A DNA stretch of 64,000 nt, taken from Myotis daubentonii. Taxonomy: Eukaryota > Chordata > Mammalia > Chiroptera > Vespertilionidae. Made by a program: the position numbers and the translations under genes. The notes under the pieces were generated by a model that was given only the letters and a program-made list of their open reading frames with translations, was not told the origin of the DNA and ran no database searches. Positions 10,989 to 38,142 of the stretch are shown in pieces. Position 1 is the first letter of the stretch. Each line of letters starts with the position of its first letter. The stretch spans positions 57,594,895-57,658,894 of the forward strand of contig NC_081848.1 of the NCBI RefSeq assembly GCF_963259705.1. The letters are read 5' to 3'.

Positions 10989-11046
10989 AAAGCATTATTC
11001 TTTGAAGACAAGTTAAGAGCTTACATTAAACTGTTGTTTGTTTTAA
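10801..11046 (-). repeat. Inverted duplication, right arm
   Basis: Reverse-complement partner of 9147-9391, separated from it by about 1.4 kb. It contains the SINE and its 5' flank but not the 3' target duplication, so it is derived from the left arm. Confidence 0.75.
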
Positions 11047-12535
11047 GATATATAAGTTTTGCTTTAAGATATATAAGTGGTTTAACTCCTGATATTTCCT
11101 TCCTTCCTTTTTGTTGCCACCTCTGAAATGTTGAGGGCCATATTACACATTTGGTTTGTAATAGGTGGAAGAGCTTAGAAAACTGTGAAGCACTATATAA
11201 CACAGTAAATACTTTTCTTGCTACTTTGCTGGTCACCATGGTCTTTTGACCTTGGGGATACTGACTGCTAGCATGTTGGGATCTTGTGACCCTCTGGATA
11301 GTCAAGTTTCTTGGAAATCAGATTTATTCATAAAGGATATGCCTTGTAGGTTCCAAGAAAAAAAAATTCCTCAGCCCAGCCCTTATTAAATAACCTAGCC
11401 TCAGGCTTTTCTGAAACCGGTGGCTCACTGGCTCTTAGTATAATAGCACTAGTCATTTTAGTAACAGCTTAATTTGTACGATGGTTCACAGTTCACAAAG
11501 TGCTTGAAAAAATTCTAAGAGCAATGGATAGATGTTGAAATTTTGTAGATTTTAGGCATAGGGGTCAAACCCCTGAGTGAGTAGTATGTCTAATGTACTG
11601 AAAACAGTCATAACCAAAATTCCTAGTAGCATAATCACTTAAGAACTAAATCTTAAATCTTTATTTCTTTCTAAACTTCCTACATATCATACGGCTTGAG
11701 ATAACAGTCTGAAGCTTTATAATTATTGCATATTTTCATATGCCTTAGCTCATTAAATTCTCATAACCTCCTCAGAGATAGGTGAGGATTTTTTAGCTTT
11801 ACTTTACAGATAAGGAAACTGAGCCCCAGAAAGAATAAAGGACTTGCTGATGGCCAGATATGACGTGTCAAGTCCAGCTCTTTGGATCTCAAGTTCAAAG
11901 CTGTTTATACAACAGCATGGTGTATATGTTTGGACATTTATGGGAACGACTACAAAAAAAATATCAGATTCATTTTGAACTCTAAGAAAGGACTTAAACA
12001 TCTGTGTTAGTAAGCACTTAGAATCAATTGGTAAGATAGGAGTAGAATCTTCATCTTTGGGGAGTTTTACAAGCTCAGAAGAGTCTCTAACTTAATCTGA
12101 ACAAAGGCTGCAGAATGAATTAAATGACTTAAAGGCTCATCCAACTTTTAAATTCTGGAATCCATATTTTAAGGGCATATCATCATCCCAAGAGCTTTGA
12201 TTACCTTGTCAAGAATGACTTACCCATCTTAAAGCATCTGTTTCTGACAATTGGCATATTTTACTCACAATTTACTCCACTTTTAAACCATGACCACAGA
12301 AGGAATTAATGTTCTCTGGCAGTCCATCTTATCCCAGGGAAAGAGAGTAATACCAACCGAATGAATTCATGTTGGCCCTGTCTAAAATGTGTGATCTCCA
12401 TGCAATTCCAAAAGAAAGAGCGATCCAATTTTAAACGGAGGAATTTGGTTTGCAGATGAAGTTATGCATATGACCACTAACCATAGTTATCCAGTTGATA
12501 ACCATTCTTCTCTTTGAATTAAAGTAGGGTTGATT
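11047..12535. other. Intergenic; MIR-like fragment, otherwise nothing recognised
   Basis: About 11740-11860 resembles a MIR core (TTTACAGATAAGGAAACTGA). No gene is recognised. Confidence 0.4.
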
Positions 12536-12571
12536 TTATTATTATTATTATTATTGTTATTATTATTATTA
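12536..12571. repeat. (ATT)n microsatellite
   Basis: About 12 ATT units with one interruption (ATTGTT). Confidence 0.9.
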
Positions 12572-13314
12572 GAATAGGTTGGATTTAAATCACTAGTTTT
12601 CCTACCAAGAACACATTTTTTCCTTTTTGTTGCAACTCAATCATTGCAGCATGCATTTCAATACAAAAGCATAATACATTTAAAATGGTGATTTTGTAGC
12701 ACATTAGGAAACTGAATGGTGATTTTATAATAAGCAGAGTTAATTAAGTCTGATGTTTTTAAAGTTACTGGGGAAGATGGAAAATCATCTTCAATGTAAC
12801 ATATGGGTATATGGGTTATTTTTTGTTGTATCAGCATAACAAAACTATTGCCAAAATTATGTTATCTTCAAATAAATACTTGCATTTTGGATGTGTTTTT
12901 TTCTTTAAAAGCACATGTAATTATTTTAACACAAGCATGTGTTTATTTTAACGTTAAATTACTATTGTTTATTTTACTTCATTTATTTATATTTAGCTGA
13001 ATTTGTGCCAAAAAAGGATATGAGGCAGAATGCTATATTTTAATTAAAAAGTAATATCTTTAAAATGTACATACATAGTGTATTTTAGATCAACAAAAGA
13101 AACTTAAACTACTATCAGATAACTTCATTCTCTTCTTTTTGATTGTTTATATACAATTTGGGAATGACCTTAAATCATTCCACTTTTCAATTTTTAAATG
13201 ATTTCTTGATTCAGACTGAATTTGTCCAGGACATTAGTGGTGGTTAGAACTCTTTCTGAACCCACAGAATACTTACTGCTATTGAATGTTAGATTTTCTT
13301 GTGGGTTTTTTGTT
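12572..13314. other. Intergenic, AT-rich, nothing recognised
   Basis: AT-rich sequence without recognised exon or repeat ends. Confidence 0.4.
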
Positions 13315-13526
13315 TTTGTTTTGTTTTGTTTTTGGAGAAAGAGGTGGGGAGAGAGAGGGAAAGAGAAATATCGATGTGAGAGCAAAACATCAATCAGCTG
13401 CCTTCTGCATGCTCCCTACTAGGGATGGAACCCAAAACCTGGGCATGTATCCTGACAGGGATTCAAACCAGCAACCTTTCAGTGTACAGGATGATGCCCA
13501 ACTAACTGAGCCACACAACCAGGGCC
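13315..13526 (-). mobile_element. Ves-type SINE
   Basis: On the minus strand it has GGCCCTGGTTGTGTGGCTCA, an internal B-box-like segment and the ATCGATATTT segment before a purine-rich/T-rich tail. Confidence 0.85.
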
Positions 13527-13609
13527 TTGCACAATAATCTTTAGTGGATTAGGGAGCTTCAGTGACTCCTTTGAGTCTTTGGTGCTCTTTTCTTTAAACT
13601 CTCACCAGG

Positions 13610-13806
13610 GCCTGGCTGGTGTGGCTCAGTGGTTGAGCGTAGACATATGAACCAAGAGGTCATGGTTCGATTCTTGGTCAGGGCACATGTCTGGGTTGCG
13701 GGCTCGATCCCCAGTGTGGGGTGTGCAAGAGGCAGCTGATCAATGATTCTCTCTCACCATTGATGTTTTTTTCTCTCTCTCCCTCTCCCTTCCTCTCTGA
13801 AATCAA
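13610..13806 (+). mobile_element. Ves-type SINE, young-looking
   Basis: Close to the Ves consensus as I know it. The 16-bp duplication TTAAACTCTCACCAGG is at 13594-13609 and again at 14086-14101. A Helitron entered its A-tail at 13807. Confidence 0.9.
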
Positions 13807-13808
13807 TC

Positions 13809-13860
<52 letters not shown>

Positions 13861-14075
13861 AATAGAAGCCTAAGCAACCACCGACCGGCCAACCGGCTAG
13901 GACATACCTGGAACTAGAGAGGAGAGAGCCTGATTCCCGGGGTACATCGCCCGAGAACTGTCCCCTCACAATCCAGGTCCACTTGGGGGATGTCAGAGAG
14001 CCGGTTTCAGCCCGATCCCTGCAGGCCAGGCTGAGGGACCCCACCGGTGCACGAATCCATGTACGGGGTCTCTAG
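13807..14075 (+). mobile_element. HeliBat-type Helitron, nonautonomous
   Basis: Starts TC after an A and ends CTAG before a T. The 3' hairpin surrounds GTGCACGAATCCATGTAC (14048-14065). The 5' end carries an expanded (GATA)n. There is no Rep/helicase coding. It lies inside the tail of a SINE, so it is the younger insertion. Confidence 0.85.
13809..13860. repeat. (GATA)n microsatellite in a Helitron 5' end
   Basis: About 13 GATA units directly at the Helitron 5' terminus. The open frames across it are low-complexity. Confidence 0.95.
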
Positions 14076-14101
14076 TAAACATATATTAAACTCTCACCAG
14101 G

Positions 14102-16103
14102 CAACATTTATTTGCTGAGTGATTTATCTGTAGAATATTATTATGATTGACATCATGGCAGGATGACTATTGGATACCCAGGTAAATTTTTTTTATTTTT
14201 CAGTTAAGATGAAATGAATTGTCTTGTCATTCGGAAAAGTAAGGACTACCATTATCATTACTAGTTACCATTGTTATTCAATCAGGTACTTGTATTCCAC
14301 AAGAAAAATGGGATTTGACAAGAAAAATTCTTGACCTGCCAGACTCTACTCATAAATCTTTCTTTAACATCATCTTAACACATAATAGGGCAATTTCATT
14401 AGTTGTGGTTCTGTAAGAACTCTAATTTCTATATTTGAATGAGTTATATTATCATATCTCCATAGTCATGAAATGGTTTTTTCATCGTGATAATGAATGT
14501 GGCAGAGCTAACCTAATTATACTTTTCACCCATGATGAGGATGCAAATGAATTGTTTGCTGTTGTAATCAGATTGTGTATTACTTGTCTTGTTCAGAAAT
14601 GGTAAGTAATGTGAAAATAAACTTTGGTGATAATAAATTGTTATCAGTTATGTTGCAGCTATGATATCCCAGGTGCTTCCCATACATTGTCTCATTTAAT
14701 CATTGTCCCAAGAACCCCGTGTCCCAAAATCTTCATTTTTACAGAATGTTTATACCCTTTGACCAACCTTCCCATTCCTCCCACCTCCCAGTCCCTGACA
14801 AACACCATTCTACTGTTTCTATGAGTTCGACTTTATTTTTTATTTTTTAAAAAGTATATCTTTTTAATTGCCGATCGTATTACAGAAGTTCCCCCTTAGC
14901 GTCCTGTTTAGGTGCCAGTAAGATTTCACAGTTGGTGCTGAGATATTTAGCACTGCAGTGCCCTCTTGTGCTTTGACTGAGTTTACAGCACCAAGACTAC
15001 GAATCCCTTCACTGCCTTCCTCCCACCCAAACTTCCCTTTTCCACTTCAACAGTTGAGTTTGCCTGCTAGTTTTGAATGTAAATGGGGTTTTAGAAGGCT
15101 CTTAGCAGATAATGGTGTCTTTGTCCATGCTGGAATCCTCAATGCTTCCTCCCCTGCACTCAAGATTTTCTTCCCCTTCATTGCTTTCTCTAAACAGTAA
15201 ATTGCATAAAAGTGGTAAAAAGACCCCAACGCAGCTGGTTTCCAAGAGTTCACATGTTTGAAAGAGAAGCTGCAATATTTATCGAGCTGAGAAGTTGACT
15301 GTGTTGTGGCAATTTATTTTTATTATTACTTAATTATGAATTCCCAGTTATAAATAATGAATCAATGTTAATCAGATCTCCTGAGAGCAAATACATTTTG
15401 ACAAATGGCCAAACAGTTAAAAAATCCAACTCAAAGCCATCCCTAAAATTCACTTAAACAGGAAAAAGAATAAAAACTCTGGGTTCTTTAAAATGACAAA
15501 AATGCTAGAAGATGTAAAAAGACTCTCCCAGAGTAAACAAAAATAACCATTTGTGTAAAACCAATAACTGAGAAAATTAGGTTTTCTTAATTAAAATATT
15601 ACTTTGACCAAATTGTCCTATGAACACACTTAATGTCAACCAAATTGCTTTCTTCCAAAGTGTTTCCAATTTGCATTCAGCCAAATCCTACGCTACTCAC
15701 ACAAGCCAATCAATATAAGAAATGCAGTCATCAAAATGAGATGATTAAACTGCTTTTACTGAAATGATATGAATTCAATTTATATCTTCCCTTATATACA
15801 TGTTTGGTTTTCCAGTCTTTTCATAATCATATTATTTGATCCTCACAAAAAAACTGGGAGATTATTTCTAGTTTACACCCCAGGAAATGGAGCTTTTGTG
15901 AGGCCAAGGGATTTGTCCAAGGCCGAATGGCTGGCAAGTTGCAAAACCAATATGAGACCCCAGATCTTATAGCTCTAGGTCAGTTCCATCACAACAATAA
16001 AACCCTGCTTTGCCCTTAGGGATGGAGCCTAGAACAGAGGGTGGCTGTGGAATCTGAAGGAAACAAACTCATTTTAAGGGTAGAGTGGCTATATCTATCA
16101 GTT

Positions 16104-16106
<3 letters not shown>
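14102..16106. other. Intergenic; old L1 and MIR-like pieces, otherwise unique
   Basis: About 14720-14935 looks like antisense L1 3' UTR. About 15830-15975 looks like a MIR core. Between 15230 and 15700 the sequence is AT-rich with several TAAT motifs and no recognised repeat. No gene is seen. Confidence 0.4.

Positions 16107-16154
<48 letters not shown>
16107..16154. repeat. (GT)n microsatellite
   Basis: About 24 uninterrupted GT units; a candidate for Z-DNA formation. Confidence 0.95.
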
Positions 16155-16156
<2 letters not shown>

Positions 16157-16412
16157 AGCTCCTACAGTGTGACTATATGGAAGAAGCAAACAAAAAGGAT
16201 TTTTGACCAGTGTTATCAAGTATGTAATGTTCTCAAATGTTGTCCAATGTGGTCAAGAAAAGCACTGAGGGGGCGGAGGAGGGGGGTGGGGGGGGGAGGA
16301 AGGAAATTGGGAGATAGCTGTAATACTATCAACAATAGAAAAATACATTAAAAAAAACTCCCCCCCCCCACAAAAAAAGAAAAGCTAACCCACATTTGTG
16401 GGTTTTTTAAAA

Positions 16413-16434
16413 ATATGTTTTTATTTATTTCAGA

Positions 16435-16496
<62 letters not shown>

Positions 16497-16651
16497 TCAA
16501 TGATGAGAGAGAATCATTGATCCGCTGCCTCCTGCATGCTCCCTAGTGGGGATCAAGCCTGCAACCTGGGCACATGCCCTTACTGGGAATCAAAACGTGA
16601 CCTTCTGGTTCTTAAGTCCACGCCCAACCAATGAACCATGCCAGCCGGGCT
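16413..16651 (-). mobile_element. Ves-type SINE with (GA)n expansion
   Basis: Reverse-orientation SINE. Its pyrimidine-rich tail has grown into an uninterrupted (GA)n of about 27 units at 16438-16492. Confidence 0.85.
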
Positions 16652-17930
16652 GTAACTTTTAATTTCATCAAGCTGTTGAACAATTAACACAGAGATAACC
16701 ATTTAACCTTGCTGCTGCCATTTTATCCTCAAACCACATCCCTCCTTTTAAATGATTACTATCTAAGAATTAATATCTCATAATCACTACCTTTCTATCC
16801 TAATTCCTTATTTTTGCCTTAACTCATCCTATCTCCCAAATTGCTTACTCTCAACCAGCAAAAATATTAGGGATTCTTAGGTCATAAAATGAAGAGTTTC
16901 CAACCCCATATTTTCCTTGATTTCCTTGAAGCAGGTTGTCTGACTCATTAAACATCTGAGTCCTTTATGTCTTATTTCAAAGTTTTCACCTCCACTTTCT
17001 TCATTCATGAATAAATGCAAGGAATCCAGTTTTCTATGGCTACTTGCATATGGATGTCTTTTCTTATTTTAACACAATACATCTATATTTAAACTCATGA
17101 TCATAAAATGAAGTCCTGACACTAGGTTTCCTGTGTCAATCAATTCAATAACTAAATCTATTATATAACTAAACACCAGGATCAAATTCTTAGTAATTTT
17201 TAATCACTCTCTCTTCTTTCCCTCCCATGACAGTTAAGAATTCTAAATAAAATTTTTTTTGGCCTTCTTTCCACAAAAGGTAGTGTAGCTGTCTACTAAT
17301 TTACAGTTTACACAATAGAAATATCCTTCACTCTATGATGATAGAAATAAGCATAGTGGTAACACTTTTTTGCTTGTTTCAGTTTGTTTTGTTATAAAGA
17401 TGTTTATTTATTTATGCACACTAAGGACATTCTTTTAAACAAAATTAGAGAGCTATTTTTTCTGAGTGTGGGGAAGGAATCAGGGCAAGGAATTCCTCGT
17501 GATTAGGCCAATACCCTCATATGCCAGAGGAGTTGAGATAATTCCTGTCCTAGCCCCTGTGATGGGAAACCTTAGCAAGTGCAGATCCCCGTACCAGAGT
17601 CCACCTATCAAGGGGAACTGGGGCTAGGGGTCAAACCCTGGAGGATCAGGTAGCAGCATGGTCCAAGGCCAAAGACAGGATCAAGTCCTACATACCAAGA
17701 ACCTGTTCTCTGCTTTCTGGGACCCATTCTTACTATAAAGTAAGAAGGTTTGACAATGATAAGATTAAGAGGATGGCCAGTAGAAAGAAACTCTCAATCC
17801 TGGAAAGGAGAAGAAAGGTCCTGGCTAGTGTTCTTCATATTTATCCCTCTGTCCTCTGGTGGCCAGTGAGTCCTGGAGTCTGTTAGGTGGTAATCCTGAC
17901 CAAGCTGGGGGTCAGAGAAGCCCCAGAGTC
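16652..17930. other. Intergenic, nothing recognised
   Basis: No exon or clear repeat terminus. The stretch 17400-17800 is less AT-rich than its surroundings but has no usable open frame. Confidence 0.35.
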
Positions 17931-17934
17931 TGGA

Positions 17935-18130
17935 CCAGTGTTAATTCTTCCATTTATTGGTTGTGTGATCTTAGATTAGTTACTTAATGGTTTTTACTCT
18001 TAGTTTCCTCATCCGTAAAATGGGAATAATATTAGTATTTACCTCATCTCTACCTCATAGAGCTATTGTGATGATTAAAAGTTAACAGTTAAAATATGGA
18101 AAGCACTTAGCACAGTAACTGACACAAATT
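17935..18130 (+). repeat. MIR SINE (ancient)
   Basis: Contains the MIR core pattern: GGTTGTGTGATCTTAG, TTAGTTTCCTCATCCGTAAA and ATTGTGATGATTAAA. Confidence 0.65.
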
Positions 18131-18289
18131 AGGACAGTAAGAAATATAGCTGCTCTATCAGTCAGGATTCTTTCTGTTGCAAGTCATTGAAACAAAAGAC
18201 AATCTATTGGCTTGAATAATTCTATCAAATAAAGGCTCACTTTCTCTCCCTCTCTCATTTCAGCTGGATTTCCAAGGATGGGTAGTATC

Positions 18290-18490
18290 TGAATAATAAT
18301 TAATAGACACTGAGCTGTTAAATATGACACGGCTTCAAGCACTTTGCATGGATTCTCATTTAATCTTCCCAGCACCCAATGAGGTAGGTATTATAATCAT
18401 CCGGTTTTACAAATGAGGGAACTAGGGCACAGAGAGGTTAATAGGTAGAAAGTGGCAGGACTGAGAATTGAACCCAAATCCTTTGTGCTT
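18290..18490 (-). repeat. MIR-like ancient SINE
   Basis: Antisense MIR-like text: TTCTCATTTAATCTTCCCAG and TTTACAAATGAGGGAACTAG. Confidence 0.55.
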
Positions 18491-19027
18491 AACTATTGCA
18501 CAGACTTCCTCTGAAGATGTTAGTAGGTGAATAGATGAAGAGGATAAGGAGAGTTGCAAATAATAAAGTATTATGAAAAGTTTTACTTCTGATGTTATTA
18601 ATGAGTTCAACACAAAATTGTGGGTTCGTTTCTCTTTGCATCCATAGCATCTAACTAGTAGGCACACAGAAAGCAACTAATCAATGTTTGACAAAGGAGT
18701 GGACTCATCACTAGCAATTTCCTTTACTGTCTGTCTTCTCCAACATTGCTTACTTATTTTATCTTTTTCATTTGTGAGCTACCCACCTCACCCGAAAGTA
18801 TTAGTCAGTAAACTTATGCACATAGTTGTTTCATTTTTCAAAAAAAATTAAGAGAACTAAATAGTAAGGGTCTTCACAGAAAAAGATCAGAGAGAATTTT
18901 CTGACACTAGTGGTTTCCAGGGAAAACAAAATAGTCCACCTTCTCTGGCGCCCCCTTGTGCTTTGTGGTGGAAAATAATTAAGAGTGCTGATGCTTCCAG
19001 GAAACTGAATCTGGATTTATTTTCTAC

Positions 19028-19105
19028 ATACACACACACATTGCACTCGCGCGCGTGCAAACACACACACACACACTCACACACACACACACTCACACAC
19101 ACTCT
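19028..19105. repeat. (CA)n tract with a CGCG core
   Basis: CA runs surround an alternating CTCGCGCGCGTGC core at 19046-19058. Alternating purine-pyrimidine DNA of this kind can adopt Z-DNA. Confidence 0.9.
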
Positions 19106-19341
19106 TGCAGATTAAACTTTTGTTTTCCCTCTCTGCATGTTACTCTAATCAGTACTTGTGTCAGGAATTCTAAAAAGTTCTGTCACCTGGGTTTCCCCAG
19201 TCCCACTAGGCTGTAATGAATCTTATCAGTTTGAATTTCCTTCCACTTCTGTTCCTAGAAACTCAGACAACTTATAAAACGCACTTAGGGGTTTTGGGGA
19301 AGTATGTGTCACGTGTGTAATCTGGCAAAACTGCTCTCGTT

Positions 19342-19343
<2 letters not shown>

Positions 19344-19393
<50 letters not shown>
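19344..19393. repeat. (CT)n microsatellite
   Basis: About 25 CT units; a polypurine-polypyrimidine tract. Confidence 0.95.
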
Positions 19394-19395
<2 letters not shown>

Positions 19396-21204
19396 AGACT
19401 CTGAATTCCTTGAGAAATTAAAGCAGCAGGTTCTCTGGGAAGAAGAAAACGTAAGCATTCACTTTTCTTTTACTTAAAAGGGCCCTTGTTCTTCAATCTC
19501 TTGCAGAGCTTTCTGCTTGTTCACAAGAAATGGCCCGTTAGCTTCCCAGTTCTCCCTGTGCACTATAGGGCTCTTTCACATGGCCACTGGGCAGGAACAG
19601 AGGCTCAGGATGTGAAAGCAAGTGTCAGATCCCACGCTGGCTTGAGTCAGGTGTCCTGCCCCGGCCGCTGGACAAACAGGCTCAGGTGTTTCAGATTCTT
19701 AGTTAGACTTAAGCTGGAATCTGCTCTATGTTTCCATGAAACTGAGTGATTAGTGATAATATTAAAATTATTAACAGTAGTGGCTGACTTTCATTTCACA
19801 CTCAGTAGGAACTAAAGACATTGCTGAGTGCTTTACATGCAGGACTTTGCTTAATTTTTACAAGTTTCCTAAGAAGTCAGTAATGTTATAATCCTCACTT
19901 TATAGGTAAGGAAACGGAGGTTTAAAGAGGTGACATGCTTTGAGAGACACGACAGCTTTGAGAGAATCTGTTTGGTGTAGTTCTCTGAGCCAGAAGACTG
20001 TCGTTCCAGTGCTGATTCTACCACTTTCTAACTGGGTGACTTTTGGTGAGCTGCTTAACCTCTCTGTGCCTCAGTTTCCTTATCAGTAATAAAAATAATT
20101 CCTGCTTCATAAGGAAGTTGCAGGCGTTAAACAACCGAATCCTTACAAAGTGATTGATGGTACTAAGGGTTATGTAAGTGCTTCTAAAACAGAAAGAAGA
20201 GAAGCTCAGGATGCGGCAGGTCACTATACAGTTTCCCTGAGGCGAAGACCATGTTTATTCTCCTTATGAATATTATCAGGAAATGGACCCTAATAACATG
20301 TCCTGCATTGGTGAATTTCTCCTGTGTGCGGCAGAAGCACCTGAAGAGCTTTAAAAACCACTGATTCTGATTCAGTAGGACCAGGGCAAGGCCCCGTCAT
20401 CTTTATTTTTCTAAAGCTTCAAGAGATGCCCATGGGGAGCCAGATTTGTAATCACTGCCATAGTACTTACATACCTACAAGATAATATTTCCATAACAAG
20501 ATATTTATTCCATGCTTACTACATACTAGATCTGAGTGCTTTCATGTAGATCATCTCATTTAACCCTCCAACAAAAACGTCATGATTTAGGTAATAATTA
20601 TCAGTCATACTTTACAGATGGGAAAACCAAGGAACAGAAAGTTTAAGGAACTTGCTCAAAGTCACTTACTTAGCTAGCTGGTGACCGAGTGAGGATTTTA
20701 AACCAGGTGGACTGGTGCCATGGCCTATATACTTAACTACCAACCTATATGGCCTTCACATTTGGTATTTAATTTGAGCTGTACCATAAATCTGTGCAGT
20801 ATGCTGGTGTTGCCATTATCCCCAATGTATAGATGAGGAGACTAAAATTAAAAACTTGACCAAATGTACAGTAGTCAATGTAGCAGCTGGGGCTTACACC
20901 TGGGTCTTATCATTTGAAGTTCTATGCTCTTCCCATATTGTTGCAGAGAACTGCAAGTAACCAAGTATGACAGTTATTTTATGAGGTCTCTCATATGCAT
21001 TACCTCTTCCTCTCTCCTGCTTTGGCCCATGCCTTCATCCTGTAGGGTACTCTGACAAAAGCTTCAACCAAAAGCCTTCTTCTATTTTTACCTGCTCTCT
21101 GCATACTACTTCTAGCTCCCTCTCCACCCACTAAATCACTAAATGTAGCTCATCAAGCGACCCTTTTGTTTAGAATTTGATTAACATTTGTATTATTTGT
21201 CATC
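19394..21204. other. Intergenic with several MIR and MER5-like fragments
   Basis: MIR-like cores lie at about 19790-19950, 19990-20130 and 20500-20720. A MER5-like hAT fragment lies at about 20325-20460. No gene is seen. Confidence 0.5.
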
Positions 21205-21922
21205 TGTAGTAGGTTGAATAGTGCCCCCCCCTAATTTTATATATATATTCCTAACCTCAAGAACTTATGAATGTAACCTTGTGTGGGAAAAGGTTTTTTT
21301 TTTTATGTAATTAAGCTAAGGATCTTCAGATTAGATCATGCTGAATTATATGGGCAGGGCCTAAATCCAATGACAAGTATTCTTTTTTTAGTTTGTTATA
21401 GATGTGTTTTTAAAAAAATATATTTTATTGATTTTTTACAGAGAGGAAGGGAGAAGGATAGAGAGTTAGAAACATCGATGAGAGAGAAACATCGACCAGC
21501 TGCCTCCTATACACCTCCTACTTGGGATGAGCCCGCAACCAAGATACATGCCCTTGACCGGAATCAAACCTGGGACCTTTCAGTCCTCAGGCTGACGCTC
21601 TATCCACTGAGCCAAACTGGTTAGGGCATGCATGACTAGTATCCTTATAAGAGAAAGGAGAAAAGACACAGACACACAGCAGAGAAGACCATTTGAAGAC
21701 AGAGGCAGAGATTGGAGTCTTGCAGCCACAACCAGGGAACACCTGGAGCCTCCAGAAGCTGAAAGAAGCGAAAAATTCTCTCCTAAGCCTCCAGAGGGAG
21801 CATGGCCCTCCGACACCTTGATTTCAGACTTCTGGCCTCCAGACCTGTGAGAGAAGGAGTTTCCGTTGTTGTAAGCTGCCTAGTTTGTAGTAATTTGTTA
21901 TGGCAGCCCAAGGACACCATTT
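21205..21922 (+). mobile_element. MLT1-type (MaLR) LTR, split by a SINE
   Basis: The left part (21205-21411) has GGTTGAATAGTGCCCCCC and GGGCAGGGCCTAAATCCAAT. The right part (21629-21922) has AGTATCCTTATAAGAGAAAG, ACACCTTGATTTCAGACTTC and the end GTTATGGCAGCCCAAGGACA. This order matches MLT1-like LTRs as I recall them. The 72-113 aa frames here are not genes. Confidence 0.7.
21412..21628 (-). mobile_element. Ves-type SINE inside an LTR
   Basis: Reverse SINE with GCCCTAACCAGTTTGGCTCA at its minus-strand start and a T-rich end at 21412-21438. Confidence 0.87.
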
Positions 21923-23072
21923 CTACACCTCTTCTTGACTTCAGAGATCATGCCATGTGTGGCTTCCCTGCTCATCCGGCCCTCTGTCTTGAATAAACCC
22001 TCTGCCCTACCTGGTGCTCCTTCACTGTCTTCTGCATGGGACCCTCATGTCCTTTATGTACCTCCCCTCACGTTGGAAAGAAGACATGCCACCTTAGCAG
22101 ACTTCCGCTCAGCAGGGAACTGTCCTCTGAGGTGGCACAATACAGGAAAGATGAGCTCTGAAGGACAGGGGTGTGCTGTGGGCAGGGCACTTTGCCCATG
22201 AGTTATTGGCCATGTTTTCTCCTTCCTTTATTTTGTAAAACCCTTTGCTATGTTGTCTCCATTAAAGAATATGCCTGAGACTTAACGAGTCATACCACAT
22301 CCTTGAGCATCATTTGTCAAGTAAGGATGTTTGACAAGGTGACCCCTTCCTCTCCTTCTAGGTCTCATATATAAGGTATAGACTATAGAGAAATTTTTTC
22401 ATGCAAAGGAATTTTTTGAGCACCTATTAAGTGCTAAACACTGTCCCAAGAGCTAGGGTTACAGCAATGAGATAGATGTGGTGTCTTACCTCCCAGAGCA
22501 AGGTTTTTCCAGGCTGATGATTACTGTGGTCCCAAAGGGGAGAGGTGAGGAGCGTGTGAATGCAGAGGAATAGTGACACCCGAGAAAGGCAAGGAATAGC
22601 TTTGTTTTATGCTTCTTTGGGGTGGTTGGGTGGGAAGGTTTACATTTTGACATGGGTGAATTTGAGATGAAAATGCCCAATGCCCAACTGAAATTACAGG
22701 TTTTAGAAAGGGACCAGAGAAAGTCAAGTCTATTGGCTGAGACCTCAAATATAGGTAAGGTCAGCCCAGGGGGTGAAGAAGAACGCAGGGGAGCGGGTCC
22801 TGGACGTGTCAGGGCCTCATCCCTTGCCCCTGTGCAGCGCACATGCTCTCACGCCCATTCGACCAGCATCCAGGCTGCAGTGAGAACTTTGTATTTTCCC
22901 CCAAGTCCCGCCCTTGTAGGCGGGGCGAGGGCGCCACGCAGCGGAGTCACCAGGAAGAAGAAGCCGGGTAGGCTTGGGCGTGGCCGCCGCCGACCCCCAC
23001 GGCGGATCTGGGAGGGGCGCCCACAGTCTGGGGCGAGGGGACGCGGAACCCCTGGGAAGGAGGGATGCCCGG

Positions 23073-37978
<14,906 letters not shown>

Positions 37979-38142
37979 TCACACCTGAGAAATGCTTTTT
38001 GGGTCAAACTCAGCACCCATCACCTAATCGCTAATTTAAAGGTCTAAAAAAAAAGCATGCTTTAACTGGGGTTTCACTACTTTCAGCCATCCGGGTCCAA
38101 TTAAAAAATGATGGTGCTCTGCCACAGCAGTTGGGAACCTGG

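Noticed and set aside
13610..13700. tRNA gene signals (A and B boxes)
   Set aside because: They belong to tRNA-derived SINE heads with tails and target duplications; no intact cloverleaf tRNA was found.
13808..14044. Frame with an IYLS repeat tail
   Set aside because: It is a translation of GATA repeats within a Helitron.
22974..23072. Earlier in-frame ATG for HTATIP2 adding 33 residues
   Set aside because: The ATG at 23073 gives an N-terminus like the known long isoform. The upstream part is Gly/Arg-rich 5' UTR.
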